From assembly GCA_905183005.1 (NCBI GenBank), contig CAJJDO010000074.1:372001-436000 (forward strand): DNA of 64,000 bases, read 5' to 3'. Of this stretch, positions 12,190 to 24,700 are shown one piece after another. Below the pieces are notes generated by a model. The model did no database searches. It was not told the origin of the DNA and worked only from the letters and a program-made list of their open reading frames with translations. Position numbers and translations under genes: made by a program. The first letter of the stretch is position 1, and each line of letters begins with the position of its first letter. This DNA is from Paramecium pentaurelia. Taxonomy: Eukaryota; Ciliophora; Oligohymenophorea; Peniculida; Parameciidae.

Positions 12190-12727
12190 GTCCAATTACC
12201 ATATTTGAAAAATTCATGATTATTAGTTGAATATAAAAATAATGTCAACAATTTTTTGCTTATATCACTTTGAATTTTTATATAAATGTATTGAAAAAAT
12301 AACAAATACACAAGTATGTTATGAGTTTCTATAATTGATTGAATTTAAAAAAGGAATAAAAGATTTTGCTGATCCTAAATGAAAAATGAATATCATTGTA
12401 AAATAAAATTGCCAACTAATTTTTAATCGAATTAGTAAAATAAAAATACCATTTCAATAGAAAAAAAAGAATTATAAACATTCCATTCTTTAATCAAATA
12501 AATCTTTATAATAAAATTCATTATAGAATAGTAATTAATATAAAAATTTATCTTACTCAAAGACAATTTATAATTAAGGCAAACTTTAAGCCCATTTCTA
12601 TTAATTATTTTATTCAAAATATGGAGAATATTAATATAGTTGTACTTTAATTACAGTTTATAATTGAGTATTAAAAAGTTGTAAATTTATAATACATAAT
12701 ATTTTAATTAATTATCGAACTTTGATC

Positions 12728-13742
12728 ATGAGGACAACTCCAAATAGTGTTAAAGAAACTGCTTCTAAGGCTTCTACTTAAGATTATAAAAAATAACAAT
12801 CGCAACCAGTATTTGATATTGAATATTTACCAGACTGTTAGTATACCAGAGTCTAGTTAATTGTTTCACATACCATAAAAATATTGTTAACAGAGATTTA
12901 AGCCATAGCCTACAATTTCAAAATCTATTGAAGAGAAGAGATATAAGTCAAATAAAAATAATTTTTCAGAAATTAACAATAGAACTAACAGCAGTTCTAA
13001 AAGTCGTATATCTGCATTCACAAGCAATCAAATAGAGGATGAATCAATGTATAGTTCATAAAATGCTTTAAAATTAAAAAAATTAATAGGAGATTCATAG
13101 ACTTTGAATACTCATCTATATATGTAGATTTTAATAACAACACATTTTTAGCTCAAAATCTAATTTGACATGTGATTCAACAAGTCCAGGAGTCAGATAG
13201 AATAAATCAGGATACAAAAAGTAGAATGATTTAGACATAGCTTAAATTAATATGTTGAGAGAAAAAACATTAATGCAAAAAAGAGCATACTAATTGTAAT
13301 TTAGTTAATCAAAAGAGTTAATGGAATAATTAATGAATTTAGATAAATAAATATAAGGAACAGTTCAAGAACAATAAAAAAAATTACTATACTTAAAATC
13401 AAGAGGATTATGGGAACCCTTTAAAGATTTATTCAATAAATAATTTGCAAGAACATCATTATAATATAAGTCTTCCTTAAATTTATTGTAAATTCAGATT
13501 AGAGAGATTGAATAACAATGGCAAGATGTAACAATGAATATTACTAATAATATATTTGAATTGATGTAAAATTCTGCAGTTCTTATGTCATATGAATAGG
13601 ATTTAAAATTAAATGAGATGATAGAATAAATGAGAAGAGAAAGAGATATTTGGTAAAATAATTATAAATCTCTTGAATAAGAAAGAGACATCTTATTAGA
13701 GACAGTATCTTAATTAAAATAAACATTAGAGAAGATAAAACC

Positions 13743-13777
<35 letters not shown>

Positions 13778-14453
13778 CTAAAAAACCAAAAGATTTAGAT
13801 TAATTAGAAACACATTAATTGAAAGAAATGGCACAATTAATGTAAGATAAGATTTAGGAAATGTCTGATAAGGAATCTAAATTAATTAAATTAGTATTAG
13901 CTATAAAGAGATCAGGTATTGATATTGAAAAAATATACAATGAAGAAGTTCTAAATGAAGATTCAATTTCAGAATAACAGAATCATTCTATTAGAGATAA
14001 AAAGTAAGATCAATTTTAAATGTTAGATAGATGATTACAAAATTAGAAAAGAGTTTTAATGATGCAGATAATTCAGTAGTTAATGATTCAGATGAATCTA
14101 GTTTCCAATATAATGGAAGATTGGATGATGAAAGTATTGTAGAAAGTATCCGAAGATTTGAAAATAGAATTTAAAATAATACATATGCTCAAGAAAGCAA
14201 AAGTTCGGTAAGGATGAAAATTGATCTATCAAAATGTAATCAACATCAATAAAAAATATAATAGTTATAATAGTTATAATAATAATAATTAATTAAAAAA
14301 CAATAATAATAACAATAGAATAATATAAATAAATTAAAAATACCTGAATAAGATCCTTAAGGATTTCATTAAGAATTTATGATGAAATTCAATGAGTTTT
14401 CAGAAAGTTGGAGACTTCAAGTATTAAAAGATGAGAAAAAAATAAATTAGTGA
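12728..14453 (+). CDS. Coiled-coil, glutamine-rich protein of unknown function
   Basis: Introns at 12809-12833 (25 nt), 13124-13151 (28 nt) and 14004-14026 (23 nt) give exactly 550 codons (549 aa). The N-terminus is Ser/Thr-rich. From about residue 170 the protein is a long Gln/Glu/Lys-rich helix (LREKTLMQKRAYQLQF..., then many heptad-like segments), interrupted by an 11-Gln run encoded entirely by TAA (13744-13776). The C-terminus has a Gln/Asn-rich block and ends with FNEFSESWRLQVLKDEKKIN. No enzymatic motif is visible. Architecture suggests a scaffold, basal-body or cytoskeletal protein, but that is a guess. It converges with the deubiquitinase gene, with 62 bp between the stops. Confidence 0.8.
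13744..13776 (+). repeat. (TAA)11 microsatellite encoding poly-Gln
   Basis: Eleven uninterrupted TAA triplets lie in frame within the coiled-coil gene. In the ciliate code they read as Gln11. In the standard code they would be eleven stops, so the tract is direct evidence for codon reassignment. Confidence 0.95.
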
Positions 14454-14515
14454 GTTAATATAAATTTTTTTGATTGATTATTATAAGTAATAAGATTCAA
14501 AGGGAAAATCATAGA

Positions 14516-16283
14516 TCATTGTTATTCATACAAAATTATATAAGCCCCTTTATCTGAGAGATGTTAATTATTTTTATCTTTTGTTACAATGTTGTCATCA
14601 AAATGATACCATTAATTTTATCTTTAAGCATATGCAACATAATGACCTCCATTTAACTAACCCATATGAGAGATCACACCTTTCAAAGCATATTTTGTGT
14701 ATTCTACATTTTCTTCACAAAACTCCTTTATATCTAAAATTTCTGGATATTTAACTTCATCTATTATCTTTTAACTCTTAGGAATTTGAGTAAATCGCTT
14801 AAGATGAAGTATCAGATATTTTGGAGTCTAAGTTATTTAGATTTTCCTTAAAACAGATTTATTTACAAATTAACATTTATCACATTTCCAAACATCATTT
14901 ATTTACTCTTCTTTAAAGTAGTTCTAGAGACAATCATATAATTTAATTTCTCGAGGAATACTTTTTTTTAATAAAGGAAGATTCAAATCTATAATTGGAT
15001 CAAATCCCTCACTAATCTCTTAACATTATGAGCAATGGGATTTACTTGCTATCTAACCAGCAAATAAATCAGTTATGATATCAGAATTTCTACTTTTATA
15101 AACATCCCAAGCCTATTAAGCATTTGGAAATTCTTCTTTTTAATATTTCTTTTTTCCAACAAGTTCTTCTTAGATTTCTGAAAGGAGATACAATAAGAAT
15201 TCATGAGCATCTTGTTATTAAGAGTATTTAAATTTATTTAAGCACATATTTTAAAGTTTCTCAACAGATATAGCTGATCCTGGTATGGAATTCTATACGA
15301 GTTTTAATAAGTCTTGATAAGCCATAGTAAATTTCTTATTTTATTATTTTTACTATTTTAATAAGGAATCATTTAATTCTTTTATACTCAACAAACATTA
15401 TAATGCTGAGTTCATGTAACAATAATATTTTGGATTATTTAGACCAACATAAGGTAATTCATAAGGTTTTGGTTAAATTTTTATGGAATTTGTTTTTTAA
15501 GAAATTTATCTTTAATTTGTGGATTTATCTGAATCCTCTAATAGTTAGATCTCTTATTTTGATATTTCTATAATAGGTTCAAATGAAATTTTGGAAGGGT
15601 TTGCTGTATGGAGAGTTACATTAGTTTAACCATCATTGAAAATATCTGGTGACATCACTTGTGTTTCCAAATTAATCATTATTGTTGGTCCTCCGCCATA
15701 CATAAGATGTATAAAAATCCATGAATTCTCATTCAAAAGCACATAATGTCTATCTGGTTATAACCCTGGTAGAAGTTAAGTATCCTTTTCTGATTTGATA
15801 ATGACTTGCTCTTTTTGAGCATTTTCTTCAGTCAATAATTTATCATTATTAATTGTTTAGGGTACATCTTATATTATTCTTTCCAAGAATTTGGTATAAT
15901 TTACAGCCCATCTGTACTCAACAAAATAAGTTGTTGGCAAATCCTATTCAATTAAAGAAGTTACGAATGATTTTTCAATATCTATACTATAGAACTTAAT
16001 ATTTTAAATACCTTAAATTAATGTTGCCTTGGTTTCTGTATGTTTTGATTCTGTTAACTTTGTTTTAAATCTCCTAAAGCTTTTTGACTTTCTCAGTCAA
16101 TTAAGTTTTGTTTCCAATCTCTTGAAATGGCTCTTTATGTATGTCTTCTTCACATTTGCTATGCTTAAGTGATTCAGCATCAGAATTTGCAGCTGTGGAG
16201 CCATTTTTCTATTATTTACTATAATTATTTAGAAACATAATCTACTTGTCTTTCTTTGGTTTGGTTTTGCAGCAAATAAACAT
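14516..16283 (-). CDS. Ubiquitin carboxyl-terminal hydrolase with DUSP domain (USP family)
   Basis: One 25 nt intron (15987-16011) gives 581 codons. The N-terminal third carries a DUSP-like domain ending in WIFIHLMYGGGPTI, the YGGGP hallmark of USP4/11/15-type enzymes. The USP catalytic core follows: Cys box (VGLNNPKYYCYMNSALQCL; nucleophile Cys in CYMNS), the QQQDAHEFLLYLL segment, two CxxC zinc pairs (CSQC, CDKC), LILHLKRF, and the His box GGHYVAYA with WYHFDDN. The usual GNTC of the Cys box is replaced by KYYC, although Cys and His are kept. The enzyme should cleave ubiquitin from substrates in cytosol or nucleus. The start MFICCKTKPKK was chosen as the most upstream in-frame ATG with coding character. 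Confidence 0.93.
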
Positions 16284-17188
16284 TTAATTTTTTATTAATA
16301 TCTACTTATAATTTATAAATCAATTAAGAATTCTGTTATTAATCCGTAAGATATTTAATAAACATTTTTTACATTTTTAACTAACTTTTTAATCATTTTT
16401 AAAAGATTGATTGAAAACAATTTTTTTTAATTAATTTCTTATTAATAGGAAATCAAACTCTACATAAATTTATCAGTTAAAATTCATTTATTAATTATAT
16501 TTTGATTTTTTTTTTCAATTCACACATAGCGTTAATGAACATTTATATAAATTACAATATTTATTAATCTTACTTGATAAACACTAAAAAGCTTCAATTA
16601 AAGAATATTTCAAAGATCTAATTAATTATTCATTTTTACTTATTGTATTTTAGCTCTAATTGAAGAAAGTATCACTATCACCTTAAAATTCATTAAAACT
16701 TATAAGTTTTTTTGAACAGAAATATATATAATTATTTCAATAAGAACTAAATTTTTATATATAGAAAATTATGGAATATATTCTAATTTATTGATTACTA
16801 TAAACCATGTATAAATTACTATTAGGGATCAAATTAAAAAGTAAGCCAAATATAAGACATTGTAGAAAACTCAAACTTATTTACATACTTTCCATTCAAA
16901 TTTCTATTATATTTTCTTAATTATTAAGTTCATAAAATATTCAATTCTTGATAACTTTAATTGGTTCAAGTTTAATTCTAAATGAAAATCGGTTTTAGAA
17001 TTTTCCATCTTCTATTTTATTGTAATTGTGTCATTCATATGATATATTAGATTGGTATAGCATCTTAAAATGGAAGTAATTAAATAATATGTGTATGATT
17101 TCTAATTTGATTTATATATATATATATTTATGATCCATACTAATTCAAACTATATAGTAATAATTAGAATCTCATAAAATTATATTTA
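16284..17188. other. Intergenic stretch, no gene recognised
   Basis: About 0.9 kb between the divergent deubiquitinase and small basic-protein genes. It is very AT-rich, with a (TA)n run near 17115-17129. Open frames here have random-looking composition. It should contain both promoters, but no motif stands out. Confidence 0.6.
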
Positions 17189-17552
17189 ATGGCAAGAAAA
17201 AATAATAAATCAAAAAAGAAGGCTTAACACGCATTTATATTATAAAGGGAAGAGGAAGAATAAAAAAAGAAAGAATTGAAATAACAGAGAAAAGTAGAGA
17301 AAGAAGAGAATAAATGGATTGATGATTTAGATGATTTAGAAATTGATTCTGAAGAACATGTCTTTGGATTAAAGAAGAAAATTAAAAAAGACAAAAAGAA
17401 CAAGAAAACAAAGAAAGAGGTATAAAATATTTTAAGTTTAGAAAAAAGTAATTAAAAAACCAGAAAGTAGAGTTGATGCTGCTCGTAGAAAGAAGAGAGA
17501 AAGAAAAGCTAGAAAACATCCTGTTAGTTATTCTAAAGATGTTGAAATGTGA
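17189..17552 (+). CDS. Small lysine-rich basic protein, 113 aa
   Basis: The start MARKNNKSKKKAQ, an intron at 17420-17441 (22 nt) and the stop at 17550 give 113 codons plus TGA. The protein is dominated by Lys, Arg and Glu, with an acidic patch (DDLDDLEIDSEE) in the middle and a C-terminal ARRKKRERKARKHPVSYSKDVEM. It resembles nucleolar or ribosome-biogenesis accessory proteins in composition, but I do not recognise an orthologue. Probably nuclear/nucleolar. It converges with the next gene, 38 bp between stops. Confidence 0.75.
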
Positions 17553-17590
17553 TAATTATTCTAATCATAACATAATAAATTAATTATCAT

Positions 17591-18058
17591 TCACTTTTTC
17601 ACAGCTTCTAATTTCCATAATAAGTGATCTGTTATTGATATTCTAGTGTTATTTTCTACTAATATATCCCAATCTGATTTTTTTTCATTTATATATGGTA
17701 CCCAAATTCTTCCTTTCAGAGGTTCATTCGGGTTATCTATTTCTATTCCTAGTGCTTTTAGTATTCTAAGCTGTACCATCTAATTTTTATATGTAATAGT
17801 GAAACCGATCATCAGCAGGATCATAAACTGAGATAAAATTACCATCACATTTATCAGAAACTTTCTCACTGAAACATATTCCATTCATAACATTCATAAT
17901 AAGATCACTCTTCTATTTCTCATCAAAGTATTTATACTGCTTCTCAGTCCTATTATCAGGATGCAGGATTCTAATAACAAAACCTTATTTCATGTCTTCT
18001 AACTGTATATTGTACAATTCTTTACTTTTTTATTTCCATTTGATTTTACGCATCCCAT
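17591..18058 (-). CDS. Predicted lipid-anchored protein (MGC start), 140 aa
   Basis: Introns at 18003-18025 (23 nt) and 17755-17776 (22 nt) give exactly 141 codons. The product begins MGCVKSNGNKK, a dual-acylation context, and continues with a compact, globular-looking sequence containing GFVIRILHPDNRTEKQYKYF, SVYDPADDRFHYYIQKL and RIWVPYINEKKSDWDIL. No family recognised. Without the second intron the frame splits into two pieces; the spliced frame has uniform composition, which supports it. Likely a peripheral membrane protein. Confidence 0.72.
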
Positions 18059-18721
18059 TTATTTTAATGTTATAAATTGAAGTTTTATTATTTGGAATTA
18101 GCTAATATAATTAAAAGAGAATATATATTCTTGAATTATAAATCTATTTAGAATTAAATTATGTAAACAAATACAATAGATAAAGATAGATTATTTTTTT
18201 ATTCAAATCTCAAAATCGTATTTGGAAAAATTAACAGATTAATAATCGAACTTGAATAAAGTTAATTTAAACAAATTATCCAATCTTTTTTATGACTATT
18301 TGCAATATTTAATAATTTAAAGAAATGAATTTAGAAAAAATAACTGAATTTTGTTAAAAAGCATAGAGAGGATCCTTAATTGACAAGATATAAATGAGAA
18401 TATATAAATATCATTCAAATTTATTTTATATTCTGAATTAAATCAAGATAAGAATCTAAAGAAATATTCTTAAACAAAAAGACTATAAATTTGTTATTCT
18501 ATTTAGAATTTTCCTCTATATTAGTAAGGCAAATGAAAATTTTTAAATAAGTTAATTTAATTTAGATGATCCTTTCTGATCATTAATATAATTGTTTAAT
18601 TTAAGAATCATTAATTACATATTTAATTATAATAATATTATTTAATGTTTTATTATCATAAATAAATGTTATATTAAAAAATATATTCTGAATTAATTTA
18701 TTAAAATAATTATATAATTCT
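18059..18721. other. Intergenic stretch, no gene recognised
   Basis: About 0.66 kb of very AT-rich sequence between the small MGC-protein gene and the 3' end of the large cysteine-rich gene. Chance open frames are present on both strands but none has convincing composition. Confidence 0.55.
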
Positions 18722-21700
18722 TCATAAAAAAATTAAATTGCTAGCCACTTTTGCTTGCTTCTTCTTACACATGAATTTGCATATCTTACTTATTTTAAGT
18801 ATCAAATGCTTTGCAAAAACTATTACAAGACTTAAAATCAATAAGTTCATATGAATAAATCCTAAAGTAACTTGGTTTTCATAAGAAACATAAACTTACT
18901 CATTTTTAATATAAAAAAATAAACTTAAACTAAATACTGTTAAAGTTCCTTCAATTAATAAAGAAATAATTCTATCCAATTTAGAGCATTATTTATATTT
19001 ATATATTAAACAACATTAAGTTAAACTACTAACAGAGATTAGTAAACACTATAAGAATTATTGATCTTAGAATAGTATTAAAACAATGTGGAAAAACAAA
19101 GTTCTGCACATATCTAATGTAATAAATTTTATTTCTAACTTTGCTTTAGTGTTTTTGTTATAAATGTCACTGCATTATCTTTATGATTATAGTAAAAAGT
19201 TTATATATAAAACAAATATTAAAGCTGCAAAAGAAGTAGTTAAAATACTTCTTAAATTATCAATTCGATTATAATGAAGTTGTAAAATTATTTTAAATAT
19301 CAAATCCCATGAGTTTAAGTAAATAAGTTATCGAATTGATTCATAATTTTAAAGATATCTTATTCTAATTAAGAATTTGATATTAGTTCCAAAATAAAGT
19401 ATTAAATTAATAAGGACAATTAAAATCTTGTATTTTGGAGATCTTGGATAATAAATAACCTCCTTAAACTTTTATAATTTCAATAATAAATTATGCAATT
19501 TTTTTGTGAAACGAAGTAGTGTTATCAATCCAATAATTTATATTATCTATGGTAATATATTTGTAAAAAGATCAGCTTCTATATTATATTTTTTAAATTT
19601 TCCACTTAAATCAATCTATTATTCTTTCCTTGTTATTAAATTTAAATAATCATCTAACTAGAAAAATTATAAATAAGAAGTAATTGATAACAAGTCTTAA
19701 GCTTAAAAATATATATATAGGTTTTCAGGATACTCAACATTAATAAATCTTAAGAAAGATTGATATTATAGTATATTTAAGGTTTCAACTACAACAGAAC
19801 TATCACCTGAGACTAAAGAAATTATACATAAAATAATTGCTCCAATCATAAATGCTTTATTAGATTATTATGCTTTAATAGATGTTTGTTTTATTGATTC
19901 AGAAATTACTTTTGGTAATTAGAGAGTAATTGATTAATTATTATTTTATAGTGACTAATTATTTGAGTTAATAATTTCTTAATTTAACAAAATGAAAAGG
20001 ATTGGTCTATTTTAAAATTGTTGAAATATTTCAATTATAACTTAATACTAAGCATTTTAAAGATCAAATGAAATATCTTAAATTGAATTGATTATAATAT
20101 GATAATCTTTTGGATCTAAATCATAAATGCTTATATTAAATAGTTTTTTTTAATTTATTACTTGATCACTAAATTTTATTTATTAGTCAAAAGTAATATC
20201 AACATATTATAGAGAAAAATGTTAAGATTCAAAAGTGAGTTTCATCTTAGGTTTTTTCGAATATGTGCATTCAAATTTTCTGCATATCATATTCTCATCT
20301 AGAATTGAATATAATGAATTATGACCATAAGAATTAAAACTTGTATTGCTATCTTAAGATTAGTCAATATTATCAGTATCATTCTATTGTTATAAGATGC
20401 AAATTGCATTAATTAAATCATAATCTATAATACATTATAAACATATTCCTTCTTCACAAATATTACAATATTAATTGCATTGAAATTTACAATTATAGCA
20501 CCCATCATATTGAATTAAATTGCCATCATCACATTATTCATCCCCTCCAATAATCTTATCTCCACATATAGATTAGCATTAGTCTTCTAGCTAAATTGTT
20601 CCATAAGGACAAATTAGGTTTAAACATTTACCTTATTCGCATATTTCACAATTTTATTGACATTAAAATTTGCAATCAAAACATCCATCAAATTGTTCAT
20701 CATTTTAATCATCACAATCTTCAAAGTTATTAATTACAATTCCATCTCCACAAATAGGTATGCATTAATTTAAATTAATTTAAAATCCATTTAAACATTA
20801 CAAACATTATTGTAAATTACAGTAGATACAATAAGGTTAACATTTAAATTAACAATTTTAACATTCTTCATCTTCATTATCGCATTATTCACTTGTAAAT
20901 GGAATCAAAATACCATCTCCACATTCTGGTTCACATATATAATTAGTATTTAGAATATAACCAGTCAAACAATCTTAACATTTTCCGAATTGACAATTAA
21001 TACAATTAACATCACATTAAAATTTGCATTAATAACAACCATCATATGGATTAATATTATAATCTTCACATTCTTCATTTCTACTAATTATTTAATCTCC
21101 ACATAAATCTAAATTATCATTAACATAATATATATTAGTAATAATATTTGATATACACTAATCGTTAAATAAATAATATCCTTATAAACATAGGTCACAT
21201 ATCCCATTTATACAACTTATGCAATTGATATCACAATTAGAATAACATTCTATATTATCATTCATCTTTTAATTATTTAAATCATAACAAATTTCTTCTT
21301 CAACTACTATGCCATCTCCCAATTAAGGTATACATTAAAATCCATAATATCCAGTATCACATTCAAGACAAACTTAATCATAACAAATTCTACAATTTTT
21401 TATACATTTTTTAGAATCAAAATTTAATTTACAAATTTGTTAAATTTGATCCAAATATGCTAAATCCTCACACAAGACACAAGTATTCCTTATTTATATT
21501 TTACAATATTCAATCCAACGATCTATTTTTTAATATTCTATTTAACATATTTAAGTATTTGAAGGCATATAAAATCCAACTTAACACAGTTAGCATTTCC
21601 CGAAATAACAAATTTAACAATACTTACCACACTCTTCTTCACAATTTACACATTTCTCTATTAATTATTAGTCTAATATTTTGCATTATTCATCATTTTA

Positions 21701-24700
21701 GTAAATTCCGTCTCCACATATAGGATAACATTTAAATGATTATAATTGATAACCATCTTAACAATGATAACAAAGTCCTTAAATACAATTGAGACATGAA
21801 TGTTAACAAGTAAATTAACAGAAATGACATCCATCACCTATAATAAAATTGGCATCATCACATTATTCATCATCTGTAATTATCATATCACCACATATTG
21901 AATAACATAAATTATCAATTCTATCATAACCTGGTTTACATTAGAGACAACCAAGTCCACTATTACTGCAAATTAAACAAGAAGATTAACACTTTGGAAT
22001 ACAATTTTAACATCCTTTATATGGTAATATTAACCCATCATCACATTTCTCAACTGCTACTTTAATTAAATCTCCACATATTGGAATGCATATTTTATTA
22101 GAAGACAAATAATATCCAGGAGCACAAATTTGACATCTATTATTAACACAACTAGTACAAATAGATGATAATTAACATTAAAATTAACATGAACTACTAC
22201 AACCATCATAATTAATTGTATTACCATCATCACATTATTCTGAATAGAATCCATAAGGATCGGTTACTACTAGTCCATCTCCACAAATATTTTTACAATA
22301 ATAAGAATTAGGAACAAAACCAGGGAATTCACAACTTAAACAAGTTTTAGTAGTATAATCACATGATGAACAACCAATTCTACAGAAATATTTACAATCT
22401 TTGCAACCATCTGTATTACTTGAATTTCCATCTTCACATTATTCATTTCCAACAATTTACATATCTCCACATCTTTCTTTACATTACCAAGGAGTAATTG
22501 TTGGATCAATAAACCATCCTGCAGTAGCACATTCAAAACATTAACCTTTAATACATTAAGTACATTAAGGTTAACATTAATATTTACAATTATAACATCC
22601 ATCATATTATATAGTATTACCATCTTCACATTCTTCAATTCCAGTAATATATCCATCACNTTTACAATATTCAATCCAACGATCTATTTTTTAATATTCT
22701 ATTTAACATATTTAAGTATTTGAAGGCATATAAAATCCAACTTAACACAGTTAGCATTTCCCGAAATAACAAATTTAACAATACTTACCACACTCTTCTT
22801 CACAATTTACACATTTCTCTATTAATTATTAGTCTAATATTTTGCATTATTCATCATTTTAGTAAATTCCGTCTCCACATATAGGATAACATTTAAATGA
22901 TTATAATTGATAACCATCTTAACAATGATAACAAAGTCCTTAAATACAATTGAGACATGAATGTTAACAAGTAAATTAACAGAAATGACATCCATCACTT
23001 ATAATAAAATTGGCATCATCACATTATTCATCATCTGTAATTATCATATCACCACATATTGAATAACATAAATTATCAATTCTATCATAACCTGGTTTAC
23101 ATTAGAGACAACCAAGTCCACTATTACTGCAAATTAAACAAGAAGATTAACACTTTGGAATACAATTTTAACATCCTTTATATGGTAATATTAACCCATC
23201 ATCACATTTCTCAACTGCTACTTTAATTAAATCTCCACATATTGGAATGCATATTTTATTAGAAGACAAATAATATCCAGGAGCACAAATTTGACATCTA
23301 TTATTAACACAACTAGTACAAATAGATGATAATTAACATTAAAATTAACATGAACTACTACAACCATCATAATTAATTGTATTACCATCATCACATTATT
23401 CTGAATAGAATCCATAAGGATCGGTTACTACTAGTCCATCTCCACAAATATTTTTACAATAATAAGAATTAGGAACAAAACCAGGGAATTCACAACTTAA
23501 ACAAGTTTTAGTAGTATAATCACATGATGAACAACCAATTCTACAGAAATATTTACAATCTTTGCAACCATCTGTATTACTTGAATTTCCATCTTCACAT
23601 TATTCATTTCCAACAATTTACATATCTCCACATCTTTCTTTACATTACCAAGGAGTAATTGTTGGATCAATAAACCATCCTGCAGTAGCACATTCAAAAC
23701 ATTAACCTTTAATACATTAAGTACATTAAGGTTAACATTAATATTTACAATTATAACATCCATCATATTATATAGTATTACCATCTTCACATTCTTCAAT
23801 TCCAGTAATATATCCATCACCACAAATATCAGGACAAGGTAAAATAGTATATTAATTACATGTTAAACAATGAATTGGACATTAATATTAACAATTATAA
23901 CATAAATCATCTAAAATATTATTATTATCTTCACATTATTCATATCCTTTTATTTATTAATCTCCACAAATAGGTTAACATTCACCAGATATTAATTAAA
24001 ATCCATTATCACAAGAATTACATATAATTGTATGCCATATATATTAATTATTATTGCATAATTTATAACATTTATTTAAAGATATATCTTCTATATTTGG
24101 ACAATCTATTAATAATTATAAATAATTTAATTACTTATACAAATATTATTTAATTCATAATAACCAGATATACATTAACATTATAATCCTATTAATATTC
24201 TATTTAATGATATATCACATGTTAAACAACCATCTATTGTTGTTCTAAAACATGTTTAACATGATGAATGACAATAAGAACATGTTTATATTGATTCTTA
24301 ATAATATGATCCTGATGGACATCTACAAGTTGATCCTATAATTTCAATATTAATAATATTGTTGCAATTAATACAATCATTAGAAGTAGGTCCATTACAT
24401 GTATTACAAAATTAATGACATATTTAACATTATGGATTTGATATAATAGAATAATATCCATCTATACAATTACATTATCCATTTTATAATTATCTATTAT
24501 TAGTAATTAAACATTCTATACAATAAGTTGAACTTAAACATTAATTACATTCTAATGGACAATCAAAACATTAATTAGATTGTTCATATTAATTGATTTT
24601 ACAAATACATCCTAATTTACTTAATGTATAAGTAGATTAACATGTTTAACAATCTATTAAAGATTTACATGTTAAACAAGATAATTTACAATCTAAACAT

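Noticed and set aside
18730..20035. Protein-like open frames on the plus strand (for example VSNALQKLLQDL)
   Set aside because: They are antisense to the well-supported C-terminal membrane domain of the minus-strand cysteine-rich gene, fall in three overlapping frames and are broken by TGA at random density.
22066..23823. Val/Leu/Met-rich minus-strand ORFs (for example MDILLELKNVKMVIL) repeated here and at 46403-48305
   Set aside because: They are out-of-frame shadows of the Cys-rich repeats; the true frame gives the CGDG...CDDGN pattern.
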